NCBI RefSeq assembly: GCF_900103485.1
Contig: NZ_FNHW01000001.1
Coordinates: 1,923,306-1,987,305 of the forward strand
Reading direction: 5' to 3'
DNA length: 64,000 bases
Source of the DNA: Fictibacillus solisalsi
GTDB lineage: Bacteria; Bacillota; Bacilli; Bacillales; Fictibacillaceae
Part shown: positions 63,992 to 64,000 of the stretch, in pieces
How positions within the stretch are numbered: the first letter of the stretch is position 1
Layout of the letters: each line of letters begins with the position of its first letter
Position numbers and translations under genes: made by a program
The notes under the pieces: generated by a model
Seen by the model: only the letters and a program-made list of their open reading frames with translations
What the model was told of the DNA's origin: nothing
Database searches by the model: none

Positions 63992-64000
63992 TTGAATCAA

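Overview
The window looks like chromosomal DNA of an endospore-forming Bacillaceae species: AT-rich, strong GGAGG-type ribosome binding sites, frequent TTG/GTG starts, many intrinsic terminators. It carries the 5' end of the late sporulation sigma factor gene sigK, three germination-receptor (ger) loci, a CotF-like coat/adhB cluster of the B. subtilis yraG-F-adhB-E-D type, several very small spore-type genes, the iron system efeUOB and a squalene-hopene/sporulenol cyclase. No rRNA, tRNA, CRISPR array, prophage or intact insertion sequence was seen. It is not B. subtilis itself; I cannot name the species.

Layout. 1-3.8 kb: sigK 5' end, an EamA transporter, a YndM-type membrane protein, palindromic repeats and decayed gene pieces. 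3.8-7.5 kb: ger locus 1 (A-B-C), in which the A gene carries a frameshift and the B gene an in-frame TAG. 7.7-15 kb: a yellow/MRJP-like beta-propeller, the coat/adhB operon with a divergent XRE-PAS regulator, a histidine-rich repeat protein, and three small probable spore genes. 15-19.4 kb: ger locus 2 (A-C-D-B, yfkQRST order). 19.5-22.6 kb: a doubly frameshifted membrane gene, DUF1569 and DUF1259 proteins, and a serine recombinase homologue lacking its catalytic arginines. 22.6-26.6 kb: efeU-efeO-efeB behind a perfect Fur-box palindrome. 26.6-37 kb: an aldo/keto reductase relic, a methyltransferase, YolD, a PAS-STAS protein, an amino-acid permease, a glucose/sorbosone dehydrogenase-like propeller, marR-paiA-paiB with palindromic operators, a YitT-type membrane protein, a copper-binding four-helix protein and a deaminase relic. 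37-42 kb: corA behind an Mg2+ (M-box) riboswitch with a tiny Cys-rich ORF in between, an AEC transporter with LysR, and a nickel/cobalt permease behind a cobalamin riboswitch. 42-49 kb: ydhK with a two-component system, and ger locus 3 (A-B-C). 49-54 kb: an orphan sporulation-type histidine kinase, an MHS transporter and a GNAT. 53.8-56.5 kb: a PrsW-like membrane protease fused to a toxin-type nuclease, followed 12 nt later by a probable immunity gene. 56.7-64 kb: a stress SDR, pyruvate phosphate dikinase with its regulator, the triterpene cyclase, and a lone HD-GYP N-terminal-like domain.

How the genes fit together. The unifying theme is the spore: sigma-K, coat proteins, germinant receptors, sporulenol cyclase and a KinE-like kinase. 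Around it sit metal-homeostasis units, each with a recognisable control element: Fur box to efeUOB, M-box to corA, B12 riboswitch to the nickel/cobalt permease. A palindromic repeat family (core AACTAAC-CTGCCCC-GTTAGTT) occurs mainly next to decayed genes and inside ger locus 2. The least expected item is the PrsW-protease/nuclease fusion with its neighbour.
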